From Spongospora subterranea f. sp. subterranea (lineage: Eukaryota > Endomyxa: Phytomyxea > Phytomyxea > Plasmodiophorida), in the NCBI GenBank assembly GCA_049724395.1, contig JAUGWO010000178.1, positions 52,583 through 116,582 of the forward strand: DNA of 64,000 nt. Direction: 5' to 3'. Numbering within the stretch: the stretch's first letter is position 1; every line of letters begins with the position of its first letter. The notes beneath the pieces were generated by a model, which saw only the letters and a program-made list of their open reading frames with translations, ran no database searches and was not told where the DNA came from. Of the stretch, positions 51,120 to 63,756 are shown in pieces. A program made the position numbers and the translations under genes.

Positions 51120-52790
51120 ATGATCCGTGGTCTTTTGGCTTTATCTCGTCGCTCTGCGTCAACAAAGTCTGTTCCTGGAAGTGAATGCTTTGTTTGGGGC
51201 AAAGGTGGAGAGGGGTACTGCAGAATAGCTATAAAATCTTCATTTTGTTGTTTGACTCTGCTCTTCATAGGGCGTTAGGACTCGGAGATCGGAAGGACTG
51301 TTCTTCTTCCTGAAATCTTAGAGTTCAATAACAAAGATGAAGATGTGACATGTTTCGCTGCCGGTTCTGAGCATTCCTCTGTCATTGATACATCCAATAG
51401 ATTATGGACATTTGGTATTACTCGATTGTGACAAATGGAACATGTCATCGTACTGATATATTTTTGGATAATGTTCAGGTAAAGCCGATTATGGTCGTCT
51501 AGGTATTCCAGGGCAGACAAGCGGCATCGTCCCCGTGCCAACCTTAGTCGATGTGCCGTTAGAGGATGGCGATTACATTATCGGTGTTGATTGCGGTTAT
51601 TACCATACAGCTGCCGTCAGCAATAATGGTCGAGTATACACCTGGGGATGGGTAAGCCTAGATCACACGTATCATCACCAACCTAAAACAAAAGGTCTGT
51701 CCAGGGTGGAAATTGGTATAGTGGATGTGGCGGTTTGGGTCATGGCGATACCAAATCAGTACTCAACCCAAAAATGGTGGAAGCACTGTCAGACATCAAC
51801 ATATCTCAGGTACGAACCAGAGCCGATTGACTTGAAGACGTCTATATCTGTGTTTTCAGGTTCGATGCGGGAAATACCACACTTTAGCGTTGTCAAAAGA
51901 TGGTACATTATATAGTTGGGGAAGGTAAGGAAAACATTTCTTATCCATTTCGTGGGTGTCTTACAATACGGAATAGAGGAGAGTATGGCCGTCTCGGTCT
52001 AAACTCCAATAGCGACGTTCTTGTACCAAAACTTGTTCCAGAGATGAATGACATCGCTCACATAGCGACGTGTAACGCCACATCAGCTGCGATTGACTCG
52101 CGTGGTCGTCTATTGTGGGTTTGTAATCATGTCCATTGTCGGTCACATGTCTTATCAGCTGTCTTTCCAACTCTAGCATGTGGGGGAAGAACGATACAGG
52201 ACAGCTTGGCATTGGAGGATCAAGCAATCTTGTATACCACAGCTTCAAATTCCTTAACCTTTGATTTTGAGTACATTTGTAGGATATGTTCGCCTTGGAA
52301 CCAGTACCTACTCTGATTGAAGCCTTCAATGATCAGAAAATAGCTGACGTATCATGTTCTGACAGGCACACTGTTGCCTGCACTGGTATAACCATAATAT
52401 CATCGCCCGGGCTTTGAATTGACGATTCAACAGATGATGGCCGCGTTTATGTTTGGGGAGACCGCCAATGGATGTCTCCGTACGAACTATCATCTTCAGA
52501 TCTAGGGGTGAGTCTGCACATTGAATGCTTTCGGCTTACTTACACTTTACTTCTAGAATGCTCCCGTTGTTCAAGTTGCTGCTGGGCATAATTTTAGTGC
52601 AATTTTAACATCAGCCGGAAATGTTTTCACATGGGGAAGTGGAAGGACCGGTTGTTTAGGCCATGGAGACAAAGATACCGTTCGGGAACCCACGTTTGTG
52701 GATGCTTTCGATGGTCGAAATGTGTTATCGATTGTGGTGGGCGCCCATCATGCTGGGGCACTCCTGGAATTCAACCGCACCGATCAATAA
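51120..52790 (+). CDS. RCC1-repeat protein, possibly mitochondrial (RCC1L-like), with one +1 disruption
   Basis: RCC1 repeats form a seven-bladed propeller. The N-terminus from 51120 (MIRGLLALSRRSASTKS) is Arg/Ser-rich and lacks acids, as in a mitochondrial presequence, so an RCC1L-type role with mitochondrial ribosomes is possible (inference). Blades are seen as FVWGKGGEGALGLGDRKD, WTFGKADYGRLGIPGQ, VYTWGWGGNWYSGCGGLGHG, LYSWGRGEYGRLGLNS, LFMWGKNDTGQLGIGG, VYVWGDRQWMSPYELSS and VFTWGSGRTGCLGHGD, seven in all. Introns of about 45-60 nt are in phase. One surplus base, T51299, separates GALGLGDRKD from VLLPEILEF (AAG GAC T GTT CTT). About 450 residues. Confidence 0.85.
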
Positions 52791-52959
52791 AACACTACAT
52801 ACGTGGAAATCAGAGCTGTCACTCCGATCACTCAACTATTAACTGAAGAGAGATTTATACCGATGTAGCTGAATGCCAAAATAGCTGTTCGAACAGTGAC
52901 ATCTGCCTGCCGTATTGACGGATGTGTTCGCCGGCAGATTCGGGAAATAAACATATTTT

Positions 52960-53663
52960 TCAGTAATCATCGTAATACTGGCTATCGTCAATACCATCAA
53001 CATCATCATCATATAGCCCTCCCGTTACTTTAAGGTTCTTTCCACCCTTCTTTGCTTTCTTTTTTCCTGTGGATTGCTGCTTTTTCTTGTCGTTGTAAAT
53101 CACGGTTAAGGATGATCGCAGTTCGTTGACTTCTTCAAAAGAGAGTGGCTCCAGCGATCTTTGGATCAATTCTTTTAAAAACGCCATCCTTCTAGTATTA
53201 CCTCGCTTCTCAACTTGAAGGCGCGAGGCAACAAGACCCGCAAATGCCCTGTACTCTTCTTCGGTCGAGAGCGCCATCTGCTCCATACCTTCTGTAAGGA
53301 GACGCGGCTTAGTTTGAGATGGACGGGTTTCGCATAGCCCAAACAAATCTTCAGCATCTGCAAGCTTATTGGCACGAATCTGTGCAGCTTGCTGTTCGGG
53401 AGTCAGTTCGACAAACTCCTCCTTCCGTAGTGGCGCTTTCCTGATGGGCGCGGGCTTGGTTTTGGAAGGCGGGACAGCTACTTTCGGGGGTGGAGCGGAG
53501 TCTTCGTCTTCACTTGATGCGTCCCAATCGCCATCCACAACCTGATACCGACTGTTCACAACCAATTCAATCGACTTCTAAAAATAAAGAGATATACCGC
53601 CGCTTTAGCAATGCCGTCATCGACAATGGCGGCTTGGCCCCGTTCCCATTGCTCCTCGGCCAT
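52960..53663 (-). CDS. EIF3J: Translation initiation factor eIF3 subunit j (HCR1-like)
   Basis: eIF3j binds the 40S decoding centre and helps eIF3 association and ribosome recycling. The main exon has the family's acidic WDASSEDEDSAPPP, then KLADAEDLFGL, FAGLVASRLQ, FLKELIQRSLEPLSFEEVNE, LTVIYNDKKKQQSTGKKKAK and an acidic C-terminus ending YDDDVDGIDDSQYYDDY. No ATG lies in frame before the W-D motif in this exon, so the start comes from an upstream exon: MAEEQWERGQ at 53663, joined by a 56-nt intron (53542-53597) to VVDGDWDASS. A 20-nt alternative intron is also in phase but unlikely. About 208 residues, close to other eIF3j proteins. Confidence 0.85.
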
Positions 53664-54190
53664 GCGCCAATTCACCTCACGACGTGATCTTAACCGCCTG
53701 GGGTCTGGACAACGGTGTCGCCAGGGAGAATGCCGGCAGCGGACTCCGCACGGGATATACACACTTTTGGTGATGTCTGGAGACTGGACAGGCTCCTCCC
53801 CAATGGAGATGGAGTTTTACTTTTGTGGTTCCGTCCTGTACTTACAGCAAAACTTTTATTGATTCCATTAAACAGTGTCTAATGTGTTTTGAAGCAAATT
53901 GATCCGCCTCGGCTTAGCTTTTTCACACAATGGACTTATCGACGCGATTCTCAACAATTGAGCGATGTTTTGAGTATTGTACAGATTTATAACTCGATTA
54001 CGGTATGGGGACACAGCTCATGGCGATACTATCCCACAATACATATTCATGTATACCGGTACTATAGAAGTTGATTATCCATCCCAGGCAACCACACAAT
54101 CTACCGGGGTTGGGTCGCCCATTTATCACCCCGCGCCACCCCCCACCCCGCCTTCACTTGTCTGGCGTTACCACACCGGTGACCATCGTC
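53664..54190. promoter_or_regulatory. Divergent upstream region of eIF3j and the SDR gene
   Basis: A 527-bp gene-free stretch between divergent starts. Short frames are unsupported. It is C-rich just before the SDR ATG (about 54128-54155). Confidence 0.4.
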
Positions 54191-55303
<1,113 letters not shown>

Positions 55304-57266
55304 ATCTAATTTTTTTCTCCGCCTGTTGAGCCTTTGCCAGTCGAACGCCAAACTTTTGTCGCCGTTTGCGTTGCAACAACTGTGAGGACGCCGGCTCTTA
55401 GACACGGAGATTGAATCCTGACACACACGCCTTGTCAAACCGATTCTTGTGGTCCATATGCCATCCCTTCATTACACATTTTTGGACAGGGCCCGTTGGT
55501 CGGTTTCGTCAATCAGCCCACCTTCAATTCATGGGTTGTATGAATCTCAATTGCGATCATCTTAGACTGAATGGCGTCTTTTGTAAATTGGGAACTGCCC
55601 CTTAGTGTCCTTTGTTCGCTTGCCCATTCTTCCATGCGTTGACCACGATTTTGCTCCTCGGTTGTCTTCGAAAAAGTCGAACGGTTTTGCCCTGCTCGAT
55701 TACCGATCTGCCTTGACCAGTTGTCGCAGCCAAATGACGCGGCGCATAATGATTTCACTTTCGGTATCTGCTAACGACAGTGCCACTCCCGTTCCAAAGT
55801 CTTATCGTCTTAAGCGTCACAATCTTGGCCCGTCCGGCGACGTATCCTGTGCGTGATCGCCGCCTATCGGTGTCTTCGGCCCGCCCAGCCCTGTCGCTTG
55901 TTCAAGTTTCCGAACCTGGCTGAAAACGGAGCTCTGAGCCAGATGGCGCTATGAATCCCTCGGTAGTCACAGCGTTACCATCAAACCGGATCTTGTGACC
56001 CATTCCTGGGTCCCTCACCTGCCCGAGTGCCGTGCTGCGCTTCGAGACGTGAAGGGCAACGGGAATGTGTCAGCTGCGTTGCCCCATAAGTGCTATCGAT
56101 TGCTACAGAGCCTGCGCCGGTGCAGGGTGCCACCACGGGCCTCGCTTTCTGGACAGTAATCGGTCAACACCTGGAGGGGATCTGGCACCATCGACTGGAT
56201 GTCGATGGTGTTTGCTCTACGGCCAGACCATTCTGAGCTGTAATTGATGAATCGTTTCTGACGACGACGACGGCGGCGACAACGTGCGTGGGTGCGTTTG
56301 ACATAGTTCGTCGTCGAGCGGCATCGCCTTTCGATCATCGTCGGATCTGATGGTGCTCAGCTGGTAGGGGTTTGCATCGTCAATGATGGGGCGTTTGCGG
56401 CTTGGGACTGTGCTGATCCTGGATTCTCATCCTTGAAAGCGTGAACCTTCCTGACGAGATGACGGACGTACCGTCTTCTGAAGAACAAGGATGAACTATA
56501 ACCGCTTTCGCATGGGTCGATGAAATGAAAGGCGGAACGACTTCGTGGTCGATACGTCCGACTAGTATCATCCGCCTATCAGAACAGTTCGTTGCACTCC
56601 TGATCACCGATTGGTGTCCCTCCCGAGTTCAGCGCCCGAATCAAAATCGGGTCTGCCCACTTGACGAACATTGCCGATGGGCGAAACACCACCCTGACCC
56701 ACTCCTGTAATCTCAATTTCATCGCCTAAGCGCGTCAAGAGTCGTCCACTGGAGTTGCGTTGATGAGTTCTGGCGCACAGTTCTTAACGCGCGTTGGCCA
56801 TGAACTTAGACCATCGACGTGGGTCAGGGTGATGTTTCGTCCGTTGGCAATATCAGTTAGTCGAACAGACTTGATTCTGATCAGGACGGGTCGCAGCTGT
56901 AATCGTGCATGATGCTTGTGGGGATGGTCTCGCCGTCTGACAATCGGTCAGGGAGAACCGGGAAGGAATGCTTGTTCTGACAACAACGTCGAGCAATATC
57001 GGACCCGAATCGCGCGGCCATCGTGGACTGGCCTTGGAAGCGTTTTAGTGATTTCTAATAAGATTCTGTTTTTCAGCCGCGACAACTCGTCATCGATCTG
57101 TGTGATGAACACGCGCTCGGACCAACGTTGATGAGGTTGTGGCGATGGTCGGGTACCTGACGATCATACCCGATCACCCGACTGAAACAATCGTTTTTCG
57201 ATTTTGGGGATCAGAAACAGGAGCGCAGAGAGTGAGAGAGAGAAAGCAGTCGCTCGGTTCACCCTC
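55304..57266. other. Long region without a supported gene
   Basis: Many short frames on both strands but none with a recognised domain. A plus frame at 55605-55856 (YRSALTSCRSQMTRRIM, ending LKRHNLGPSGDVSCA) and one at 56525-56710 look mildly protein-like and could be exons of an unrecognised gene. The base composition is more even and GC-richer than flanking AT-rich spacers, with many TCG/CGA words. Confidence 0.35.
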
Positions 57267-58872
57267 ATGGCGCTACTGCAGATTCCCATCAGCGGGCCGT
57301 CGTCACGCGCGTCGCCCCATGTACGGGCGCCCGTCCACGAGGTGAAATCGGCGAAGATGGCGACGATGCTAAGGGAGGAGACGGGTCGTCTGATCAAGGT
57401 CCTGGATATACTGCTGTCGTCCATCTATCACATGTCGTATATCGGTCAGCGCCACGCTCCACCCGCGAAACCCGTTAGCGCCACCGTCCCCTGACCCACA
57501 TTCCAGGGAGCTGGTCGGGGTCCAGCCAGGCGTTATTGCAGGCTAGGGCGGAGACCATGAGGGGTGTTCCCCTGCAGTTTGTCAACATGCTGATCCAACA
57601 CGCCAACCTGGAGCGATCGCAATCGCCCTCTCATCATCCCAGTAAATCCAACCGCCAACAGGTCTGGTCGTTTTCCGCAGGTGATGAAACGCCTTTAGGT
57701 CTGATCTCAACGGAATCACTGCGACGGTCGACGTCGTCGTTGGGGAAAATGCTACTTCAGGACACTCAATTGTCGCAAATGTAGTGGATTTATAGTGTCG
57801 AGAACACGCGCGCCCGGTTCTAACAGCGGTCAGACGCACAGGCTCCGCGATTGTTTTCGGCCACGATCGCCCGACCTCAAGGATTTCGTCGAACTGCTCG
57901 CCAACCTGCGCGAGATGACCATCAGCAACCTAACGCGAATTGAGACGGCCGACACATCGGTGAACAACCTGCTGGAGCAGGCGTCCAGTAAGGAGCACAA
58001 GGAGAATATCACAGCGCGACATGTTCAGGAACAAATCGAAATTCGCAGGTGCAAACGATTTCAGCGATTGTTTGTGGCTTTTTGGTTTTCTGGCACACAA
58101 TGACCAGGATCATTACAGGAAGGCGATAACGGAAACGCTAGACAGTAAAGTGAAATACATCGAGGCGCTGAATCGTCGACTGGATCAGGTGAATACGCAA
58201 CGGAACGAGGCGCGCGAGAAGATCGCGGATTTGAGCGAGAAAGGCGTCAATGAGCCGTTGCCCTATTACCAGCAGAAGCGAACCAATCTGCTGACCGAGG
58301 TACACTTGGGATTGGGGAGGGGGAAACCGGTCTGAGCGACGACCGCAGTTGGCGGCGGCTAGGGCGAAATTGACGGAGCAGAAGGAGGTGAACCGGGGAC
58401 TCGAGGAGAAACTGCATCGGCGGAAACTGTCGGGCGAGGGCGAGATACAGAAGATCATCGGCGAATACGATCAGAGGATGACGGAGGTGCATGGAGAGGT
58501 GAACAGATTGAGGGCCGATTACGAGAACAATCGGGAACGGGTTCGGGTATTATCGCAACATTTCCAACAACTCGACGAGGTATTCTGTGTGTTTACGGGG
58601 GGAAGGCGGTGATCACGTGCTGACTTTGGCTGGTGAAGGCGCGAGCGGCGAAAGCCGATAGGGACGCTCGTGAGATGAGGAGAAGGGCGACGCTGGAGCG
58701 AAACCTGAGGATCTGGTGAGGCGACCTATGATTTCTGAACCGTGGTCCTCTGAGCCGGGTATTTGATAGGGCGTCGGCGGCGATATTACTACAGCGATAT
58801 ACGGCGAGAATCAGGAGATCCAATAAGGGAAAAGGGAAAAAGGGAAAAGGGGCCAAGAAGGCCAAAAAGTAG
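57267..58872 (+). CDS. DRC10: Dynein regulatory complex subunit DRC10 (IQCD-like)
   Basis: DRC10/IQCD is a subunit of the nexin-dynein regulatory complex of motile axonemes. The ATG at 57267 (MALLQIPISG) opens an N-terminal helix with LIKVLDILLSSIYHMSYI, like the family's first conserved helix. Later exons give KDFVELLANLREM, then a long coiled coil (KAITETLDSKVKYIEALNRR, GEIQKIIGEYDQRMTEVHGE, VKARAAKADRDAREMRRRA). It ends with an IQ motif (AAILLQRYTARIRRSNKG) and a Lys/Gly-rich tail, as in IQCD. Introns are GT-AG and in phase, including one whose acceptor is TTACAG before KAITETL. About 400 residues. Together with the CPAP-like gene it points to motile flagella. Confidence 0.8.
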
Positions 58873-59225
58873 CGATGAAGGTCGAACTCCCTGACGATAT
58901 CCAAATAGACTCAATAAACCTGGGCCATTAACAGTCAATACCTGATCAATTCTTATCGTATTTGGGATCTGTAGAGCAGTTTTCATTTGGGGATTTTTGT
59001 GCCGACCCCTTAAACCCGAAACCGAATCGGTTTGGGGTTATCGCCAGAGCGAGATCAAACCCGTAACCAGATCATCGACATCACATCATCGCCCTGGTGA
59101 ACGATGAATGGGACGTTTTGACCACCAAATTGGTGTCTTTGAACCAAACACGTCGGTTGAAACTTGGCGATCTTTTGAAAAAGTGTATTTCAAACATGGC
59201 AGGTTGAGTTGTCAAAAATGATCAT
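58873..59225. other. Intergenic spacer
   Basis: No supported gene. Confidence 0.45.
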
Positions 59226-59580
59226 GGTAAAAATTCGCGCATTTTAAGGGTATCAAAGTTGGACAAACCCTTGATTCTGCCGAGATTTGAAAACGAATCT
59301 CCCGTACCCAGAGTAAAACGGGCTAATTCCAGTTGAAGAGTGGATGGTGTTGTTATAAGCGAACTCGGCCATAGGAAGTAGTGAACTCCAGTCATTTTGC
59401 GAGGTATTAACATAACAACGCAAATATTGTTCTAGAAACTGGTTGACACGTTCCGTCTGACCATCTGATTCAGGGTGGCGCGCAGACGATAGATTTCGTT
59501 CAATTTTCAATTGTTTCAATAGGTGCTTCCAGAATTTGCTAATAAATTGCGGACCTCTATCTGAAATCATGCTGTCAGGG
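59226..59580 (-). mobile_element. Ty3/gypsy integrase fragment
   Basis: The minus strand reads part of a retroviral-type integrase core: [40 protein letters not shown] (catalytic Glu), [20 protein letters not shown]. The start of the core (first Asp) and the rest of the polyprotein are absent, and the frame shifts after SGYG. It is a dead remnant with no LTRs identified. Confidence 0.85.
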
Positions 59581-61033
59581 AGTCCATGAAAACTTGAAGA
59601 TATTGCTAAACATCAAAGAAGCGAGATTGGTGCTAGTACAAGGGGTCTGGCCAACATTGGTCCTGGTACATATGTGGATTCAACACCTTCCCCCGCTATG
59701 AACTAGGTATCCAACTCACGCTCGATTGATTTGTTGTTGAGTCTGAAGAATGGTTGGAGTTGGCTACCATCAGATATGATGGCAGTGGAGGGGATGACAA
59801 TAAATCCCACCCCATATAGAGAACACCCAACTCATCTTCGGGTTGGAAATCGTGTACCTGGATAAACGTAACATGTTTAACACAAACCCAATTACTGAAT
59901 AAAAACGGAAAACGCATCTCGATAAATCGGCTTGTCGTCATGATATAGAACCGATTTTTCGAAATAACCATAATGGGTTATAAAATAGGGATTGTGAGAT
60001 GTTATATATTGTGCTACAGGACGCCGGCACGCAAGAGTCAATACTCGCGGTCGACAAACAGGCGCGTGATGACGAAAGTCGAGGTTCAAAGAGTCCGAGT
60101 GCAGTTTCAGGGACAACCGGCAGCACAGAAGCCGATGGTTTAGGTACGAGATTACGCAGGAATCCGAACATTTTGAAAGTCGTTTTGAAGAGTTAAGATC
60201 CCTCCGTCGTCTGGTGAGGGTGGCCATTGAGGAGTGGAACCTACTGGCGGGCAGAAGTCTTTCCATCCGCCAGTCTTGTCATATAAAGTGTATTGGCTGA
60301 CAGAAGGATTTCCCGGTCGAACACTTCAACACCACGCCAGTGAACCAGAAGTTCTGGTGTACCAGTTTCACTGGAACAACCGTATTGCCGGTTAACGGAA
60401 CATTTTCCAGCAGTTTCGTTGTGATATCGAGATTGCTGTGGTCGTAGAACATGAGACGAGACGCTTGTACGCCATTTTCCGAGCCCTAATTTGATCGCGA
60501 ACCGTGAATATCAACTGGTGAGGAGTTGTGCTTACAATGGCGACAGGTCCATACCAGTTACATAGATCTCATCTTATCATTTCTTCGTAATGACCTTGTG
60601 AATCGTGGAGCATTTTCAGTTCAAGCGGTGCAACTTGTAGTTGCAGGGCTTGTAATTTTTGATCGTTTGAGTGTCGACTCCTTCGGAGACATGGCCATGG
60701 GTGAGTTTGGGTTTGGACCACGCTCAGGTCAGTGGTCTACTCTTCGCGCCGGTCATTGCGTGGGGGCGAGGATGTGCGGTTGGATCAAACTGTTATGAAA
60801 CAAGCAACGATTACGTGCGTATTCGCTTAAACGACGTTGATCCAACTGAGGTTCCAGTGGTTTATCTAGTTGTCGAGTTACTCTGGGTCAAGCAGAACGA
60901 CTGAATGGCGCAAGAGGAAACAGAAGCTTGCATTAATTCATTCTTCTGAAGGCAGCAAAAATATCACAGATTTGTTTGCTTCCAAACACAGCAGTCTTGA
61001 CACGTCAACACTTCTACAGCTGCGACGCCGAGC
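59581..61033. other. Region without a supported gene, probably transposon-derived
   Basis: Overlapping short frames on both strands, none with a domain I recognise. It lies between two mobile-element remnants, so it may be old element sequence. Confidence 0.35.
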
Positions 61034-62632
61034 ATGTCCATTGACGATGCATTGAAACTACAGTACTGGAAAAGCTTGACCAACTTTCGCTGTAATGTGC
61101 AATACGAAAAACAGATGAATGCCGTTTCAAAATACGATTTTATTCGTTATCTTGCAATCGAAAAGTATTTTCATCTACTTAAAAATTGCAACAGTAGGAT
61201 TTCCATATCAAGAACTGTTGTTGCCGAGCATTTTCCAAAGCAGAACACCGACCATCAGGCGAGGAAGATCAGAAAATGGGCAGACTTTTTTCTTAAAACC
61301 GGGCGATTGCCTTCACATCAGCAGGGGTGTCATGTAAATTCTAAATCGTTAATTTATGATGAAGATGTTGCTCGACAATGCCGAGTATGGCTCCGATCGC
61401 AACCGCCCGAGAGAATATGCGGTGCAAGCTTTGCCTCTTGGGTCAAAGAAGAATTGCACACTTTGCTTGGTCTTCCCGTGGCCATTGTTATTTTTGAACC
61501 AACTGCAAGACGATGGATGCACTTTTTAGGATTATCGTATGGTGGCTTCTCAAAAGGCCTTTATCATGATGGTCATGAACGTGCAGACGTTGTAAAATAT
61601 CGCGAAGATTTTCTTGATCGTATGCTCAAATACAAATCGAGGATGGTCAAGTATGACGGCGATGAGATGAACGACCAAATCGAGCCCGAATCAACCGCCC
61701 GAAGACTTGTCTTGGTGACACATGACGAATCATGCTTTGGTTCTGACCAGGACCACACGCCGATAAAGCCAAAGGGAGAAGGACGTAGCCTAATGGTTTC
61801 AGAATTTCTTTGTGAGTGCCATGGGCCAATGAAGCTGTCGCAAATGGAGCAGCTTGAGAATCCAAACCTGCCGAAGGAAACCGCGGTGATTATCAAGCCC
61901 GGAAAGAATTCAGATGGGTATTGGACAAATTCCAATCTTGCTGAGCAGCTGGAGCATCGTTTGATCCCGATTTTCAAACTGTTGCATCCTGACTGTGATG
62001 CACTTATAATGTTCGATAACTCGCAGAATCATAAAGCGTTGCCTTCAGATGCGTTGAACGCTAATGCACTGAATCTCAGCGACGGCGGCAAGAACGTAAA
62101 GCCTCAGCGCGACGGATGGTTGGAGGTCGACGGAGAAAGAGTTTGTCACCGCATGCAAAGTGCCTCAGGTATTCAGAAGGGAGTGCGAACGATTTTAAAA
62201 GAACGAGGTTTATGGCAAAATTCGTATTCATTGAAACATGAACGACAACTCCTACAACATCAACCAGACTTTGCAGAGCAAAAAAGTTGGCTTGCTGAAA
62301 TTGTCCTGCAACATCCAGGCTTCATCATCGACTTTTATCCCAAGTTGCGAGTTTAACTACATCGAGATGTACTGGGCTGCCTGCAAAAACTATACCAGAA
62401 AGAATTGTACTTATTCGTTTAGGGATTGCAGGTCGTTGTGCCTATCGCGTTGGAAAGCGTGTCAACACAGGCCATACGTCGGTACGCACGAAAATGATAC
62501 CGATATATGGATGCGTATCGAGTCCTAGACGCCAATGGCAATCGTCTCTCTGTTCATCAAGCAGAATATGCTGTGAAGAAATATAAAAGCCACAGGTCCA
62601 TCCCTGTTCGAATTTTTAACGCATCAAAGTAA
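61034..62632 (+). mobile_element. Decayed DDE transposase of the IS630-Tc1-mariner superfamily
   Basis: A 440-residue frame (61034-62356) carries a basic helix-turn-helix-like N-terminus (RISISRTVVAEHFPKQ, RKIRKWADFF) and two DDE blocks, VLVTHDESCFGSDQDH and DALIMFDNSQNHKAL. The third catalytic block, FNYIEMYWAACKNYTR, is in another frame after a shift near 62340. Further shifts occur near 62425 and 62495, where the terminal part QAEYAVKKYKSHR appears before a stop at 62630-62632. The shifts are of mixed sign and size, so this copy is inactive. I found no terminal inverted repeats. Confidence 0.82.
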
Positions 62633-63756
62633 ATAACCATTGTCACAAATACAAAACTGCGTACGCACTTTTTAGAAAAAATAATGAAACATTGTTGAGT
62701 TACAACCGGAAATGTCATTATTCCATAAACGTCGGAAAGTAAGTAGTCCCGACGAACTGACATTTCTCATTTCGTCGAATTTATACATCGTTGGAAAGCC
62801 CTGCGAAAATTCCGGAAGAATCATTTTTGTCAATAGTCAATCAAAAAATTACTGTCGCATGGACGGGCGTTTAGACAATTTTTCAGCGTTCGATTTTGGA
62901 AATGGTTAAAGTCACAGGGATAGGGAAAACACAGGGAAATTGTCATGACAGAGTATTTCCCGACGTTCATCGAATATTGACATTTTATTTTGTATTAGAC
63001 TTCGCCATCAAGTCCCGGCTTTTGGTTCAGGATTACATGAGTTCCGTCTGTTGATAAAACATTCGAATGGTGGCGATGCCTTGTTGTTGGTGAAAACGGA
63101 TCTGGTTTCCGAGTTCATGGTGGCGATGCCTTGTTGTTGGTGAAAACGGATCTGGTTTCCGAGTTCTTTCTTCATTTATTACAGACCTGATCATTTCTAG
63201 CCTGATCGACGTCATCCGTCATCGTTTTTCCCTCGCTGAAATGACCCCAATGCTAATTCTTGTTTAGACTGTAGCAAGATCTGTTCGCCACCGACAAGGT
63301 ATCGCCATGGGCACGCCCTGTACCGTCCAATGGTTTTGATCATGGTGACAGCCCTGCCTATCAGACAGCCTGAGATCCTCTACTATGAGAGATTCATCGG
63401 TAATCGCAGAAGGACCAAACAACGCACGACAAAAGAACGCCCCCCATTCCCGATTTCAAAGGTGTTTAGAGGACGCCCGGCAACGGGGCAAAGTGCCATT
63501 CCAGATTTTGACGACAAGAGCAAGAACCTGCACCAACAGCGCCTTGAAAAGCGCTTTACGTCACGTCTATCGCGGTCGAAATTGGGGCACGAACCCAATA
63601 CTGGATCGTATGACTAAGAGGCGCAATCCATCCTGGGTGAACTTCGACGACCGACCAAGAAACACCGCGCGCTCAACCCCGATCCAATTTCTTCATCAAA
63701 TATATATTGAGGATTAACCACTTGTGATTTGATTCAACCCCAAATCCCACTAGAAT
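62633..63756. other. Intergenic region with a 50-bp tandem duplication
   Basis: No firmly supported gene. Two overlapping frames near 63330-63717 are Arg/Lys-rich without motifs. A tandem duplication lies at 63067-63166. Confidence 0.4.
63067..63166. repeat. 50-bp exact tandem duplication
   Basis: 63067-63116 and 63117-63166 are identical, starting ATGGTGGCGATGCCTTG and ending TCCGAGTTC. Confidence 0.95.

Noticed and set aside
53578-53597. A 20-nt ultra-short intron in eIF3j
   Set aside because: A 56-nt intron from the same donor to a later acceptor is in phase, has the usual size here and gives a more typical N-terminus.
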